In this document: positions 35,701-42,885 of the stretch, in pieces
Position numbering within the stretch: position 1 is the stretch's first letter
How the letters are laid out: every line of letters starts with the position of its first letter
Source: an uncultured Clostridia bacterium
GTDB taxonomy: Bacteria > Bacillota > Clostridia > Christensenellales > Pumilibacteraceae
Direction: 5' to 3'
Assembly: GCA_947175335.1 (NCBI GenBank)
Contig: CAMWMF010000006.1
Span: forward strand, 24,442-88,441
DNA: 64,000 nucleotides
Notes under the pieces: generated by a model
The model's database searches: none
Told to the model about the DNA's origin: nothing
Seen by the model: only the letters and a program-made list of their open reading frames with translations
Made by a program: the position numbers and the translations under genes

Positions 35701-38700
35701 TTCGGTCAAGATAGGCAGCCGTACAGTCTATTTGGACGAAAAGACTGTCGAACTTACCGCGACCGCGCCCGACTTTACGCTCAGCGCACAAAGCAGCGTA
35801 ATGCCGTCCCAAGACGCACAGTTTACCCTAAATAAAGCTACGGGCTTCCAAGGCAACTATACGGTTGTTTACGCCGTTAATTCTACTACTTATGCGACGA
35901 TAGACACAAACGGTAAGCTTACTGCCAAGACGAATGTGGTAACCGACCAAACGGTTATCGTTACGGCTACGATTACGGTAAGCAACGGTGTGTATGCGGG
36001 CACGTATACGCTTGATAAGTCCATAACCGTCAAGGGCGTTGCGCTTCCCACAATAGCGTTTAATGCCGGCGCTGCGCGCGAAGTAGGTATTGGCGAAACC
36101 GACTATACTCGAGACAGCTATACGTTTAACGGTGTGGTAGGAGATTACACGTACAGCGATGTTTCTTACAGCTTGTCGGCAAGCAGCAGCACGTTATTGG
36201 CAAGCCCTGCGGATTATGAGTTGAACGGCAATAAGCTTACTATAAAGAACACTGCCAAGACAAGGGCAGGTGGTAGCATACAGCTTACCGTAACCGCAAC
36301 GATTACGAGCGGTGCTCATCAAGGCGAAAGCGTGTCCGACTCTATTATCGTACGCGTACTGCCTACAATGAGCACAAGCACAAGCTCTATTGCGCTGGGC
36401 AACGCCGCGGCAACCTACGACCTTAACGTTGAAAGATTCAAGAGCACGTTCGCGCCCAACACTAATAGCGGTACGGGCTTTGTCAACAGCACCGACGAAT
36501 ACAGTATTGTTTCGCTTAGCGTAACCGATACGACCAACTTCGGCGTGGACGGCGCAAAGCTTATTGTCAAGAACAATCTTACAACCGCAACCACGTTCAA
36601 CGTGGAAGCCACCGTGCTTATTACGTCGGGCGCATATGCCGGTACCACCGTTGTCGGAACCAAGCAGATAAGTATTTCCGTGCCGCCCGCTTCGCTTGAA
36701 GAAAACGTAACGTGGACTGCGTCTTATGAGTATGGCGTTATACTGCTTGACAAGGCTAAGGTTTTGGGCAATGCTATAACGGGCACGGTCAGCGGAATAA
36801 CCGTAGTCTTGCCCGAAGCGGTAGAACAATACGTTACCGTAGCAAACAACGGCAAGGCAAGTCCTGTTGTGTCCGTTAGCAAAAACTACGGTGCGTACTT
36901 TACTAACGACGAGCCGACCAAGACTTTTACCGTCAATTACGTTGTAACGCTTACAAACGGCAACGTATATTACAGCTCGGCGCAGTATACCGTAGCTCCG
37001 CAAAAGGTTACCATCACCGCAAAAGTCGGTGAGGACACCGTAGGCGGCAGCGGATATACCGTCAATGCCAACGAAACGTTCATCATGCAATTGACTGCCG
37101 ATAATAACTTTGATGTTGTTATCACCGCCGTGTCAAATAGCGCGTTATACAACACGACTTTCGGCGGTAACGGCGTTCAGTTTAATGTAGGTTCTGTCAA
37201 TGCCGATCAAGACGAGAATGTAACGCTCACGTTGACTGTTGCGGGTCAGTCCACGACGTTCGGATTTAAGCTGAACATTTTGGCTCCGCAAACCAATGCG
37301 CAGTACACCGCAAACAACACCGAAAATACCGACTTTGCGGTCAATGACGGACATCTTGCTATCGATCAAAACAACGCTGTTGCTTCCACATGGACGGCTG
37401 CCGGTAACGCACAGTTTAAGTATGCTCAAAAGCTCACCATAACCGCGCCTAACGGTCATTATTTGAACGAATACTTTGATTCGTTAAAGCTTAACAACCA
37501 GTACTCCGCAAATCTTAACGGCACTAGTGCCACTATCGATTTCCCTGTTAGCGATGTATGGCCGTATAATAGGCGTGAATTTAGAACGTTCAACTTGAAC
37601 ATGGCGTTTAAGACAAGCGTGGCGATACCGTTGTCTACTATTGAAGTTAAGCTTACGGTGTATAATAGGGATAGGAATGGCAGCTATATCGAAGTAACCG
37701 TACTGTATAGAATTCAGGTAACAGGCGCGATAGCGGTTACGCTCAATACCAATGCCGGCGACGATACCGTGGAAGTTGAATACAGCAATCCGTTGTATCA
37801 ACATAGTTACAGCTTGCCTACGCCTACGCGCACGGGCTACACGCTTGACGGTTGGTACACTGCGGAAAAGGGCGGCAGCAAGGTTGCATACAATGCCACC
37901 GTTACAAATACTCAACCGCACACGTTGTACGCGCACTGGACGGCAAAGACCTATAATCTGCGCTACAACGCAAACTATACGGACGCACCTGCAATTTCCG
38001 ATACCAAGATTGTAACTTACGGTCAAACGTACGACGAATTAAATACTCCCACTCGTCCGGGCTATGACTTTGTCGGTTGGACTGCGGCAAGCGAAGCAAA
38101 CAGCCAGGTTATAACGGCTGACACCTTGGTCAAACCCGCCAATGCCAATGTGGCGACAATCACGCTTTACGCACAGTGGCGCATACAGTACTACACCGTA
38201 ACGCTCAATGCAAACGGCGGCACTGTCGGCGGCGCAGACACGCTTGCAATGCAGGTTGCGTACAACGGCACGTACAACCTTCACACCGTAATCGAGCCCA
38301 CGCGTAGCGGATACCGTTTCGATGGTTGGTATAATTCTGAGGAAGAGAAGCAAACTGCTGCGATAACCGTTACGGGCAACGTTACGCTTACCGCGCAATG
38401 GATACCGCTGTATACCGTCAGCTTCGATTTGAACTACGAAGGCAAGCCCGCAGCAACCACCGCTCAGTATGCCAATGGTGATACCTATGGCACATTGGCT
38501 ACGCCGGAGCGTACCGGATATCGTTTTGACGGCTGGTTTACCGAGGCTGAAAACGGCACTAAGGTTGAAAGCACAACCACGGTTAATACTGAAAGTTTAA
38601 CGCTGTACGCATATTGGACTCAGATGTTTACCGTAACGCTCACTCTTGACGGTGGTAATATAGGCGGCGAAACCACTTATTCGTTTACAGTAGCAAAGGA

Positions 38701-39079
38701 CACGCAGTTCTCCACTTATCGCAACATTACGCCTATGCGCGACGGTTATCGCTTTGACGGCTGGACTTACAACAATGCTCCCGCTACGGAAGCTATTGAG
38801 GTAACTGATGACGTTACGCTTACCGCGCAGTGGGTAAAGCGGTATACCGTAACCTTTGTGAACATTGAGTCAGACGAAACGCCCGATGAACAACAGTATG
38901 ACGAAGGCGCCGAGTATGATCTTCCTACGTTGCAAGACACGGATACAAAGCACTTCGAGGGTTGGTCGCTTGCGGCGAATGGAGAAGTGATTGACGACAC
39001 GTCAACCGTCGGCGGAGACAATGCTAATATCACACTTTATGCCATATGGACTGACTTGACTCCCGAAATCGGCGACTGA
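29765..39079 (+). CDS. Giant membrane-anchored surface protein with Ig-like region and six InlB B-repeats
   Basis: The gene encodes 3104 residues, the largest product in the window. A short charged cytoplasmic head (EVIELAPVKKTKKT) precedes one membrane helix (LIIMIAGMGVLFALAVAFLVMYLI); there is no cleavage site, LPXTG or lipobox, so it is probably an N-terminally anchored type II protein with the rest outside. About 2600 residues of Thr/Asn/Asp-rich beta sequence follow, consistent with many Ig-like or cadherin-like domains. The C-terminal 445 residues are six InlB B-type (Listeria-Bacteroides) repeats with the GYxFDGWY...YAxW pattern. Roles in adhesion are typical for such proteins but not shown. 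The start at MPISDEVIE has GAGAGGTG upstream. It is divergent from a MarR regulator. Confidence 0.88.
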   Translation: MPISDEVIELAPVKKTKKTLIIMIAGMGVLFALAVAFLVMYLIKPSVTEDTNHVKDITLVANELFSETDDGELKYYASIGNEYTVYSTLTVDNNSSTNVQWDFDPTLLEIKEQKNDGEPCLKFIPRVGMHGRTAKITVRAPSQVSESKTIEFTIVNQGAEDIQVKRYGVSGNLTTVNGDNVNQELSITVPYYTMNGSRNNKPINVQFEQLSKFDPTSGEYAKLTSVLIDGKQSDAVTVTSSDEEIISINQETVWNDSFSFTAKKSSNNQYVTISITANVNNDHAEEVTKIIKVKVDSNVSLGYVDSMYVFNKPIVNEEFVAKLETSGNKSLIDSQKLKTEITNANKAGAAIKTMAYNDGQIVSNNDFALVLPYSNTSTIAYNDIFKHVLLNPLDIQYDGKDITTSWYKDIEVRSSDTNILAVTQDSTSGVVKLTPKDVAWLNKDGKPKCTLTFRDKKQGSAGASITIPVQIIAQTTEVELAYGSNKTTATKPDIEVMASVGGHYDVTMTYTFVAPNKDSAKVLAEEACLNDAYRLVFDKSEMDVTLKGDNKLLEPNTERHADFGDTLTKVSGGTSTATQYKATITFNVTVKMETTGAAVFRFIKNGSDIYGDADDTGSLKSKDKAVELSASFSITESAQSAWIIKDDDVKDDDNNNIGLATARNIVTNNGEMAGNFVRKPGSDTEASVYLQNQSSGEISILSPTNIKQFVRADKDFFEIKKYTTVSKNSNLLARDRTTEILSFAGGTPDLNEAGSVTFEVHNVGNEKIATLTIHIYIIDAVTDIIPVNAQQSTDYAAGVFGSIKVTDVKAEHYLNKTPTDYTYSGIKLYYNKGGATFDDATEGGVITFSYNDTPVYKFEKSDGEGRLTALVDIYAFSYHNNVNLGDVEIEFLINNSDEYIGKYYGGEFEYKHKAKVSFVRIADGAALFTDSEYQNMIERDDGFNVSVSQDSEASLYVTSTVNVDGTTVYVERDDSGHIAPVEKATFSLPTGTSITPTTSDSPSQGRYYSIAYRSPAISTEREVYSGAFVYYNKNNTQVALTFTVNNETRKISSMGIYLDKACTDDDDHLLTGKSLLFGGFINQADLYSNTVYVRVAYENHQSSYTSFEGAELSLPSYLKLDGKNPIRGTNTYVLLPAKYSSNNNYVEIFTCSITLDKDEQVTDNKTVKVCPSNNKDKNVVSFTADVQAGLKTLIIKNGDATQSITAGNTGSVTTTFNLKNPTDTNTLNLSFEYGATNSEGYSLSYNHTGAGLNVTVPTAVNGFDISNNIKNATSEFAIASTESIKTGKQKFTLTFIDEYNGADENNVFVLEIEITVTMGIYELAFEDGTDPTVTVTGATGSQALTVKVKYNGNNADTQPSAAVIKSKDVLDAYTFDGTAYTLFTGITVTRDSKDATGKTFTVQIPNNIDRTQSYYLRLVCDGVVYKADDHLRSIKISTLTSHIVFDDGNSVKPTQAQGAACPSASIVVTSASDVFSLKVNVVNDGTNEKEGDAKQSKVVYGLYTDFDCTNEIKTGMTASNGTIKVTNPTKIRDTIYYLAKYTEKDTNKAYELKVALTYTVAPSAVAISGVDANAFDSANDTLTLYYGNANNYTQANLSGKIDATTAFSGASYTTENVTYTAALQNASDSAYLDISGLVLKPIALKNNALTTVPVVVTATYAGVTTDEKVYNVIITPFTTLAQGSGSLSLLNKDAQLTVTPNIATYGGFTHTYTLSAATTDNGVFAINGADDVKTVKLAEGTSAKKGAYSLTETVSYAYDGAANGGITMVGTFESTATYTVTVVGDYELTFDLMAGNNVITPYVNTNESTKYSVVNENLNYSVKVTSADTSFVTTKYGATVTPNVVSVAAFGSGKTATVTLTANASGAFTIAVTATVGGQTYTVTKNYYFVYGANVAAKLYMSQNGSAYTVFNGTEQNIDYTTTPYKFKYEIDGISNDVKDEDIKLVVNGAVTTEAMQKEDSKRYWIITATKATFMRIGASVKIGSRTVYLDEKTVELTATAPDFTLSAQSSVMPSQDAQFTLNKATGFQGNYTVVYAVNSTTYATIDTNGKLTAKTNVVTDQTVIVTATITVSNGVYAGTYTLDKSITVKGVALPTIAFNAGAAREVGIGETDYTRDSYTFNGVVGDYTYSDVSYSLSASSSTLLASPADYELNGNKLTIKNTAKTRAGGSIQLTVTATITSGAHQGESVSDSIIVRVLPTMSTSTSSIALGNAAATYDLNVERFKSTFAPNTNSGTGFVNSTDEYSIVSLSVTDTTNFGVDGAKLIVKNNLTTATTFNVEATVLITSGAYAGTTVVGTKQISISVPPASLEENVTWTASYEYGVILLDKAKVLGNAITGTVSGITVVLPEAVEQYVTVANNGKASPVVSVSKNYGAYFTNDEPTKTFTVNYVVTLTNGNVYYSSAQYTVAPQKVTITAKVGEDTVGGSGYTVNANETFIMQLTADNNFDVVITAVSNSALYNTTFGGNGVQFNVGSVNADQDENVTLTLTVAGQSTTFGFKLNILAPQTNAQYTANNTENTDFAVNDGHLAIDQNNAVASTWTAAGNAQFKYAQKLTITAPNGHYLNEYFDSLKLNNQYSANLNGTSATIDFPVSDVWPYNRREFRTFNLNMAFKTSVAIPLSTIEVKLTVYNRDRNGSYIEVTVLYRIQVTGAIAVTLNTNAGDDTVEVEYSNPLYQHSYSLPTPTRTGYTLDGWYTAEKGGSKVAYNATVTNTQPHTLYAHWTAKTYNLRYNANYTDAPAISDTKIVTYGQTYDELNTPTRPGYDFVGWTAASEANSQVITADTLVKPANANVATITLYAQWRIQYYTVTLNANGGTVGGADTLAMQVAYNGTYNLHTVIEPTRSGYRFDGWYNSEEEKQTAAITVTGNVTLTAQWIPLYTVSFDLNYEGKPAATTAQYANGDTYGTLATPERTGYRFDGWFTEAENGTKVESTTTVNTESLTLYAYWTQMFTVTLTLDGGNIGGETTYSFTVAKDTQFSTYRNITPMRDGYRFDGWTYNNAPATEAIEVTDDVTLTAQWVKRYTVTFVNIESDETPDEQQYDEGAEYDLPTLQDTDTKHFEGWSLAANGEVIDDTSTVGGDNANITLYAIWTDLTPEIGD
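37731..39055 (+). repeat. Six InlB B-type protein repeats
   Basis: Six copies of 65-80 codons each starting like YTVTLNANGG and ending in YAQW-type motifs, with GYRFDGWY in the middle. Residues about 2656-3097 of the giant protein. Copies 3 and 5 are most alike; copy 6 is divergent (HFEGWSLAANGE). Confidence 0.88.
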
Positions 39080-39109
39080 TTCTATTACTAACCTGTAAAG
39101 GAAATTCAA

Positions 39110-39652
39110 ATGGAAAAAATTTACACTGTAGACATTTGCGGCAGGGTGGAACACTTGCCCGTGCTTCCGTTGCCGTCGGGCGTAAATATTGCGTTTTTCA
39201 ATCTTCACGGCAACGTGGAGCTTACCGAGCATTGCGCCAAGCATTTGGCGGAGCGCGTCAAAAAGTACAATCCCGACGTGCTTATCACTGCTGAAAGCAA
39301 GGGCCTGCAAATTACGCACTGCGTAGCGCGCGATATGGGTCAAAAAATGTACGCCGTTGCGCGTAAGAGCAAAAAACTGTATATGCAGGACGGCATAGAG
39401 GTTCAAGCCAAAACGATAACCACAGGCGAGGTTCAGCGCTTGTATCTTTCCGCGCACGACGTGGATTTGATTAAGGGCAAGCGCGTTGCGATAATCGACG
39501 ACGTTATCAGCACCGGCGCCGCAAACGCCGCGCTCGAGCAATTAGTCGCCATGGCGGGCGGTGAGGTCGTTTGCCGCGCCTTCGTACTTGCCGAGGGCGA
39601 CGCCAAGGACAGACAAGGCGTAGAGTATTTGGCTACGATACCGTTACTGTAA
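39110..39652 (+). CDS. Adenine phosphoribosyltransferase-like protein
   Basis: This 180-residue type I phosphoribosyltransferase carries the PRPP-binding motif VAIIDDVISTGAANAAL. The flexible-loop region RKSKKLYMQ and the strand VLITAESKGLQITHCVARDMG match the APRT/XPRT group, which make AMP or XMP from base and PRPP. Closer assignment to adenine is likely but not certain, because the N-terminus differs from typical apt. AAGGA precedes the ATG. It lies 31 bases after the giant gene with no terminator between, so partial co-transcription is possible. Confidence 0.82.
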   Translation: MEKIYTVDICGRVEHLPVLPLPSGVNIAFFNLHGNVELTEHCAKHLAERVKKYNPDVLITAESKGLQITHCVARDMGQKMYAVARKSKKLYMQDGIEVQAKTITTGEVQRLYLSAHDVDLIKGKRVAIIDDVISTGAANAALEQLVAMAGGEVVCRAFVLAEGDAKDRQGVEYLATIPLL

Positions 39653-39690
39653 TTTGAAATTATAAATAAGGAAAAATTTTTATTGAAATT

Positions 39691-39832
39691 GTGCGGCTAC
39701 GCCTAGACCCCTCCGCGTTGGTCGGGGTGATGGGTGGTGTGGACAAGACAATTTAGAAAAGGAAACTACTACTCCCATCATTTCGACCGAAGCGCGTCAG
39801 CGCGTAGTGGAGAAATCTAGGCGAAGCCGCAC
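39691..39832. repeat. Long imperfect palindrome (142 bp)
   Basis: Ends GTGCGGCTACGCCTAGA and TCTAGGCGAAGCCGCAC are inverted repeats (16 of 17). The interior also pairs (GGTCGGGGTGATGGG with CCCATCATTTCGACC), so the whole unit folds as one long hairpin around a 15-20 base AT-rich loop. The right half contains TTTCGACCGAAGCG and GTGGAGAAATCT, which resemble extragenic repeats that I remember from many gut bacteria. No gene lies in 39653-39916. Confidence 0.75.
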
Positions 39833-39879
39833 TAACTAATTAAATAATTCCTTTTATTCAATTTTAGATTCTAAACATT

Positions 39880-39908
39880 AAAAAACCGCTCGATTCGAGC
39901 GGTTTTTT
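39880..39908. terminator. Bidirectional terminator
   Basis: Perfect 13-bp stem AAAAAACCGCTCG / CGAGCGGTTTTTT with a 3-base loop, next to the stop of the minus-strand spore-coat-like gene. Confidence 0.9.
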
Positions 39909-39916
39909 AACATTTA

Positions 39917-40654
39917 TTAATAATTATCACTGTTATTTCTGCACAGCGGAGCGAACTGTTGTTTTGCTTTGGTAATGTCTTCCTCAGACGCTTGTTCGGT
40001 TTTGTACATACCGTTTTCCTGCATATAGCTGAACGCTTTGTATTGGTCTGCCGCCGCTTCGGTAAAGTTGTCGCGAATAATATCGCGCAGGTTTTCTTCC
40101 GCAGTTTCGCACAGCGCGGAGGAGTATAGGCGTACTATTTCCTTTTCCGAGCCGAGTACGTCCGATATTATTTCGTAGTCGTCAAGTTGGCACTTTTCCT
40201 GTGCGCTTTCACCACAGCCGCAGCTGTTGCCGCAGTTGCACCAATTATCGCTTGTTGCCGCTTGTTCGTCCTCAGGCGTTCCGTACAGCACCGACTTGTC
40301 CGTGCTTCCGTAGGTGGGTGCGCCGAAGTCGTTGGTATAATCCTCGGCGGTTTCGTAATCTATATTGCAGCTGTCGCCGTTGCACGGCTTATGCGTGCCG
40401 TTGCCGCCGTTGCCGTTGCCGTCGCTGTCGTAACCGTCGTCCTCGTTTTCGTAAAGGCCCGAAAGGTCGGTGGTAGCCGCTTGCTCGTCGCTGCCGAAGC
40501 TGTTGCCTATATAGTCGTCGGGCGTTTGCGGATATTCGTCGTAGCCGTCTACGTCCGTTTCCACTATAAAGTCGGAAGCAAACTCCTCGGGTACTTCGTT
40601 TTCGTATTCGGGGCAATCGTTGTGATCGAGATCGTAATCGTTATCGTATTGCAT
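39917..40654 (-). CDS. CotF-like spore coat protein with acidic Cys-rich N-terminal region
   Basis: The C-terminal 85 residues of this 245-residue protein match the Coat F (ferritin-like) helical pattern: YEIISDVLGSEKEIVRLYSSAL, then the second helix ending QYKAFSYMQENGMY and a final EEDITKAKQQF. The first 155 residues are unusual: very acidic, rich in Asp, Asn, Gly and Tyr, with a Cys cluster WCNCGNSCGCG and CNGDSC. The head could bind metal or cross-link in the coat, which is a guess. AAGGAGA lies before the ATG. It is the second gene after a 60-residue protein on the same strand, 11 bases apart. It suggests a sporulating host. Confidence 0.72.
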   Translation of the reverse strand: MQYDNDYDLDHNDCPEYENEVPEEFASDFIVETDVDGYDEYPQTPDDYIGNSFGSDEQAATTDLSGLYENEDDGYDSDGNGNGGNGTHKPCNGDSCNIDYETAEDYTNDFGAPTYGSTDKSVLYGTPEDEQAATSDNWCNCGNSCGCGESAQEKCQLDDYEIISDVLGSEKEIVRLYSSALCETAEENLRDIIRDNFTEAAADQYKAFSYMQENGMYKTEQASEEDITKAKQQFAPLCRNNSDNY

Positions 40655-40665
40655 AATATTTCTCC

Positions 40666-40848
40666 TTAGTTTTTGTTGAGGTAATTGTTAAGCGTTTCGT
40701 AACGCTGTTTGTGTCCGTTGGCAAGGTTGCCAAGCGCGCATTTCAGCTGCTCGTTGTCCGTTTCGGACACGTAATTGCAGCATTTTTTGTACGCAAGCTT
40801 TTCACTGCGCATAAGCTCGCTCAATTCCGTAAGGCTTTTTGTAGTCAT
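40666..40848 (-). CDS. Small ferritin-like/coat-associated protein
   Basis: The protein has 60 residues and starts at MTTKSLTELSEL, set by AAGGAGAAATT just upstream; the longer in-frame reading continues into the recX promoter and is not likely. It is two helices with a Cys pair (YKKCCNYVSET) and a second part LKCALGNLANGHKQRYETLNNYL whose spacing recalls one half of a ferritin-like or Coat F domain. It is followed 11 bases later by the CotF-like gene, so the two probably act together in spores. Function is inferred from context only. Confidence 0.68.
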   Translation of the reverse strand: MTTKSLTELSELMRSEKLAYKKCCNYVSETDNEQLKCALGNLANGHKQRYETLNNYLNKN

Positions 40849-40908
40849 AATTTCTCCTTGATTTGTTGTGTATATAATATGTGCTGTGTAATTTATTTTT
40901 ATTCGCGC

Positions 40909-40937
40909 TTGATTTTTCGTGCGTATAATGTTAAAAT
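40909..40937 (+). promoter_or_regulatory. Promoter of recX, placed to give a leaderless mRNA
   Basis: TTGATT (40909-40914), 17-base spacer, TAAAAT (40932-40937). The expected start is at about 40944, two bases before the recX ATG; no ribosome site is present. Confidence 0.6.
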
Positions 40938-40945
40938 ATACGCGT

Positions 40946-41572
40946 ATGGGCAAGATAACGGATATCCAAAAGCAAAAACGCAACCGCACGCGCGTCAGTA
41001 TATTTATCGACGGCGAATTTGTGTGCGGGTTGGACGAGGTTGCCGCCGCTTCCGCACGGCTCAAAATCGGCGACGAAATCACCGCTGATGAGCTTAAAAG
41101 CGTAATGGAAAAGAGCGAGCTCAATTCGGCGTTCGAGCGCGCGGTAGGGTATCTTTCTATCGCGCCGCGTGCAAAAAAGGAAATATACAAATATCTTTTG
41201 GATAAGGGCTACGACAAAGCCATAATAATGCAAACTATCGACAAACTTGTCGCTTATCACTATATAGACGATTACCTTTATGCGCAAACTTATATAAGGT
41301 CTAAGTCCAAAAAGTACGGCTCGTTCAGGATAAGCGCCGAGCTCAAACAAAAGGGCATTGCGCAGTCGGTCATTGACGAATTACTCGACGACGCGCCCGA
41401 GGATAATATAACGGATATTGCTCAAAAGTATATTAGGTCGCACAAGTCGGCGGACAGGCAAAAGCTTAAAAGATTTTTGGCGGGGCGCGGATTTTCTTGG
41501 GATAGCATAAACTCCGTTGTCGCACAGCTTTCAAGCGAGCTTGACGGTAGCGGCGACGACGATTACGATTAA
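40946..41572 (+). CDS. recX: Regulatory protein RecX
   Basis: The 208-residue RecX-type protein modulates RecA filaments. The N-terminal part is VSIFIDGEFVCGLDEVAAA; three-helix repeats follow, with the family pattern AFERAVGYLSIAPRAKKEIYKYLLDKGYDKAIIMQTIDKL, VAYHYIDDYLYAQTYIRSK and SFRISAELKQKGI. The start is taken at MGKITDIQKQK, as in relatives; two earlier in-frame starts exist. There is no ribosome site and the -10 box is 8 bases before the ATG. It is first in a run recX, P1 peptidase, acpS, nnr. Confidence 0.9.
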   Translation: MGKITDIQKQKRNRTRVSIFIDGEFVCGLDEVAAASARLKIGDEITADELKSVMEKSELNSAFERAVGYLSIAPRAKKEIYKYLLDKGYDKAIIMQTIDKLVAYHYIDDYLYAQTYIRSKSKKYGSFRISAELKQKGIAQSVIDELLDDAPEDNITDIAQKYIRSHKSADRQKLKRFLAGRGFSWDSINSVVAQLSSELDGSGDDDYD

Positions 41573-41594
41573 TTACGGATAAGGAGTGACTATT

Positions 41595-42506
41595 ATGAAC
41601 GATACGGTGCTTTTGCCCGACGGCATAAAAATCGGACACGCGCAAGACGATTACACTGGCGTTACGTGCATACTTACCGACTACGCGGTTGGCGGTGTGT
41701 CCGTGCGCGGCGGCGCACCCGGTACGCGCGAAACGGATATGCTTCGCGCCGAAAAGTCGCAAGGCTTTGTAAACGCCGTCGTCCTTTCGGGCGGCTCGGC
41801 GTACGGACTGGAAGCGGCGTGCGGCGTTATGGACTACCTGCGCGAAAATAATATTGGGTTCAAAGCGGGCGACAAAGTTGTGCCGCTCGTCGCGCAAGCT
41901 ATACTGTACGACCTTAATACACCTAACGAATATCACTATCCCGACAAGGCTATGGGCTATGCCGCCGCAAAGTGTGCGACTGCCGATAATGTTGCGTTCG
42001 GCAACGTCGGTGCCGGCAAGGGCGCTACGATAGGCAAAATTTTGGGCGCTTTTGGTGCGTGTAAGGGCGGAATAGGCGGGGCTACGTGTAAGTTCGGCGA
42101 CGTGTTTGTAACCGCTGTAATCGCAGTAAACGCGTTAGGCGACGTGTGCGACCACACTACCGGCAAAATACTTGCGGGCGCAAGGCTTCCCAACGGTCAA
42201 TTTTTGAACACTATGCAAGCGCTGACAAACGGCACGCTCGAACAAATGTTCAAGATGCAAGCGGGTACTAATACCACTATCGGGTGCGTAATGACCAACG
42301 CCAAGCTGGACAAGGTTCAAGTCAACAAGCTTGCCGCCGTGGCGCACGACGGGCTTGCAATGTCTATTCGACCCGTTCACACCGACGCGGACGGCGACAC
42401 GCTGTTTGCGCTGTCCAAGGGCGATAAGACAGCCGACCTCAATATAATAATGGCGCTTGCCGCGGAAGCTACCGCGCGCGCCGTGGAGAATTCCGTTAAG
42501 CTATAA
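41595..42506 (+). CDS. P1/DmpA-family peptidase (S58)
   Basis: This 303-residue member of the DmpA/P1 N-terminal-nucleophile family cleaves itself and acts as an aminopeptidase or amidase. Signatures are KIGHAQDDYTGVTCIL, GGVSVRGGAPGTRETDML, VVLSGGSAYGLEAACGV, and the presumed cleavage and nucleophile region GTNTTIGCVMTNAKL, where a Thr replaces the Ser of Ochrobactrum DmpA, as in many relatives. The start at MNDTVLLPDG has AAGGAG about 10 bases upstream. It lies 22 bases after recX and 10 bases before acpS. Substrate unknown. Confidence 0.88.
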   Translation: MNDTVLLPDGIKIGHAQDDYTGVTCILTDYAVGGVSVRGGAPGTRETDMLRAEKSQGFVNAVVLSGGSAYGLEAACGVMDYLRENNIGFKAGDKVVPLVAQAILYDLNTPNEYHYPDKAMGYAAAKCATADNVAFGNVGAGKGATIGKILGAFGACKGGIGGATCKFGDVFVTAVIAVNALGDVCDHTTGKILAGARLPNGQFLNTMQALTNGTLEQMFKMQAGTNTTIGCVMTNAKLDKVQVNKLAAVAHDGLAMSIRPVHTDADGDTLFALSKGDKTADLNIIMALAAEATARAVENSVKL

Positions 42507-42516
42507 GCGGTTGATT

Positions 42517-42885
42517 ATGATAGGCATAGATACGGTAAGAATATCACGAATAAAAAAGGCGATAGAAAACGCGGCGTTTAAGGATAGAGTTTTCACCGCG
42601 GCGGAGCAAAGCTATTGCAACGGAAAGGCAAATTGTTCGCAAAGCTACGCGGGCATATTCTGCGCCAAGGAAGCGGCGGTCAAGGCTTTGGGTATAGGCT
42701 TCGGCAGCGGCGTTATGCCGTCGGATATAGAGGTCGTACACGGCGATAGCGGCGCGCCCGCGCTGAACTTTTGCGGCGGCGCGGTGGAAAAATTCAAGCC
42801 GTACTTTGTAAGCGTATCTATTTCGCATGACGGCGATTACGCCGTGGCGGTTGTCGAGCTGTTGCCGAAGGGGGATAGCAAATGA
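42517..42885 (+). CDS. acpS: Holo-[acyl-carrier-protein] synthase
   Basis: The 122-residue phosphopantetheinyl transferase moves the CoA arm to acyl carrier protein. The Mg/CoA motif GIDTVRISRI is at the N-terminus (Asp5) and the second motif FCAKEAAVKALGIGF has the catalytic Glu and Lys. SVSISHDGDYAVAVV closes the fold. The start at MIGIDTVR is fixed by homology; the ribosome site is weak, so coupling to the P1 gene 10 bases upstream is likely. Its stop overlaps the nnr start (ATGA). The acpS-nnr pairing is common in Bacillota. Confidence 0.94.
   Translation: MIGIDTVRISRIKKAIENAAFKDRVFTAAEQSYCNGKANCSQSYAGIFCAKEAAVKALGIGFGSGVMPSDIEVVHGDSGAPALNFCGGAVEKFKPYFVSVSISHDGDYAVAVVELLPKGDSK

Noticed and set aside
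37731..39055. CRISPR array or other nucleotide-level tandem repeat
   Set aside because: The periodicity is at protein level (InlB B-repeats); nucleotide identity between copies is low and there are no spacers.
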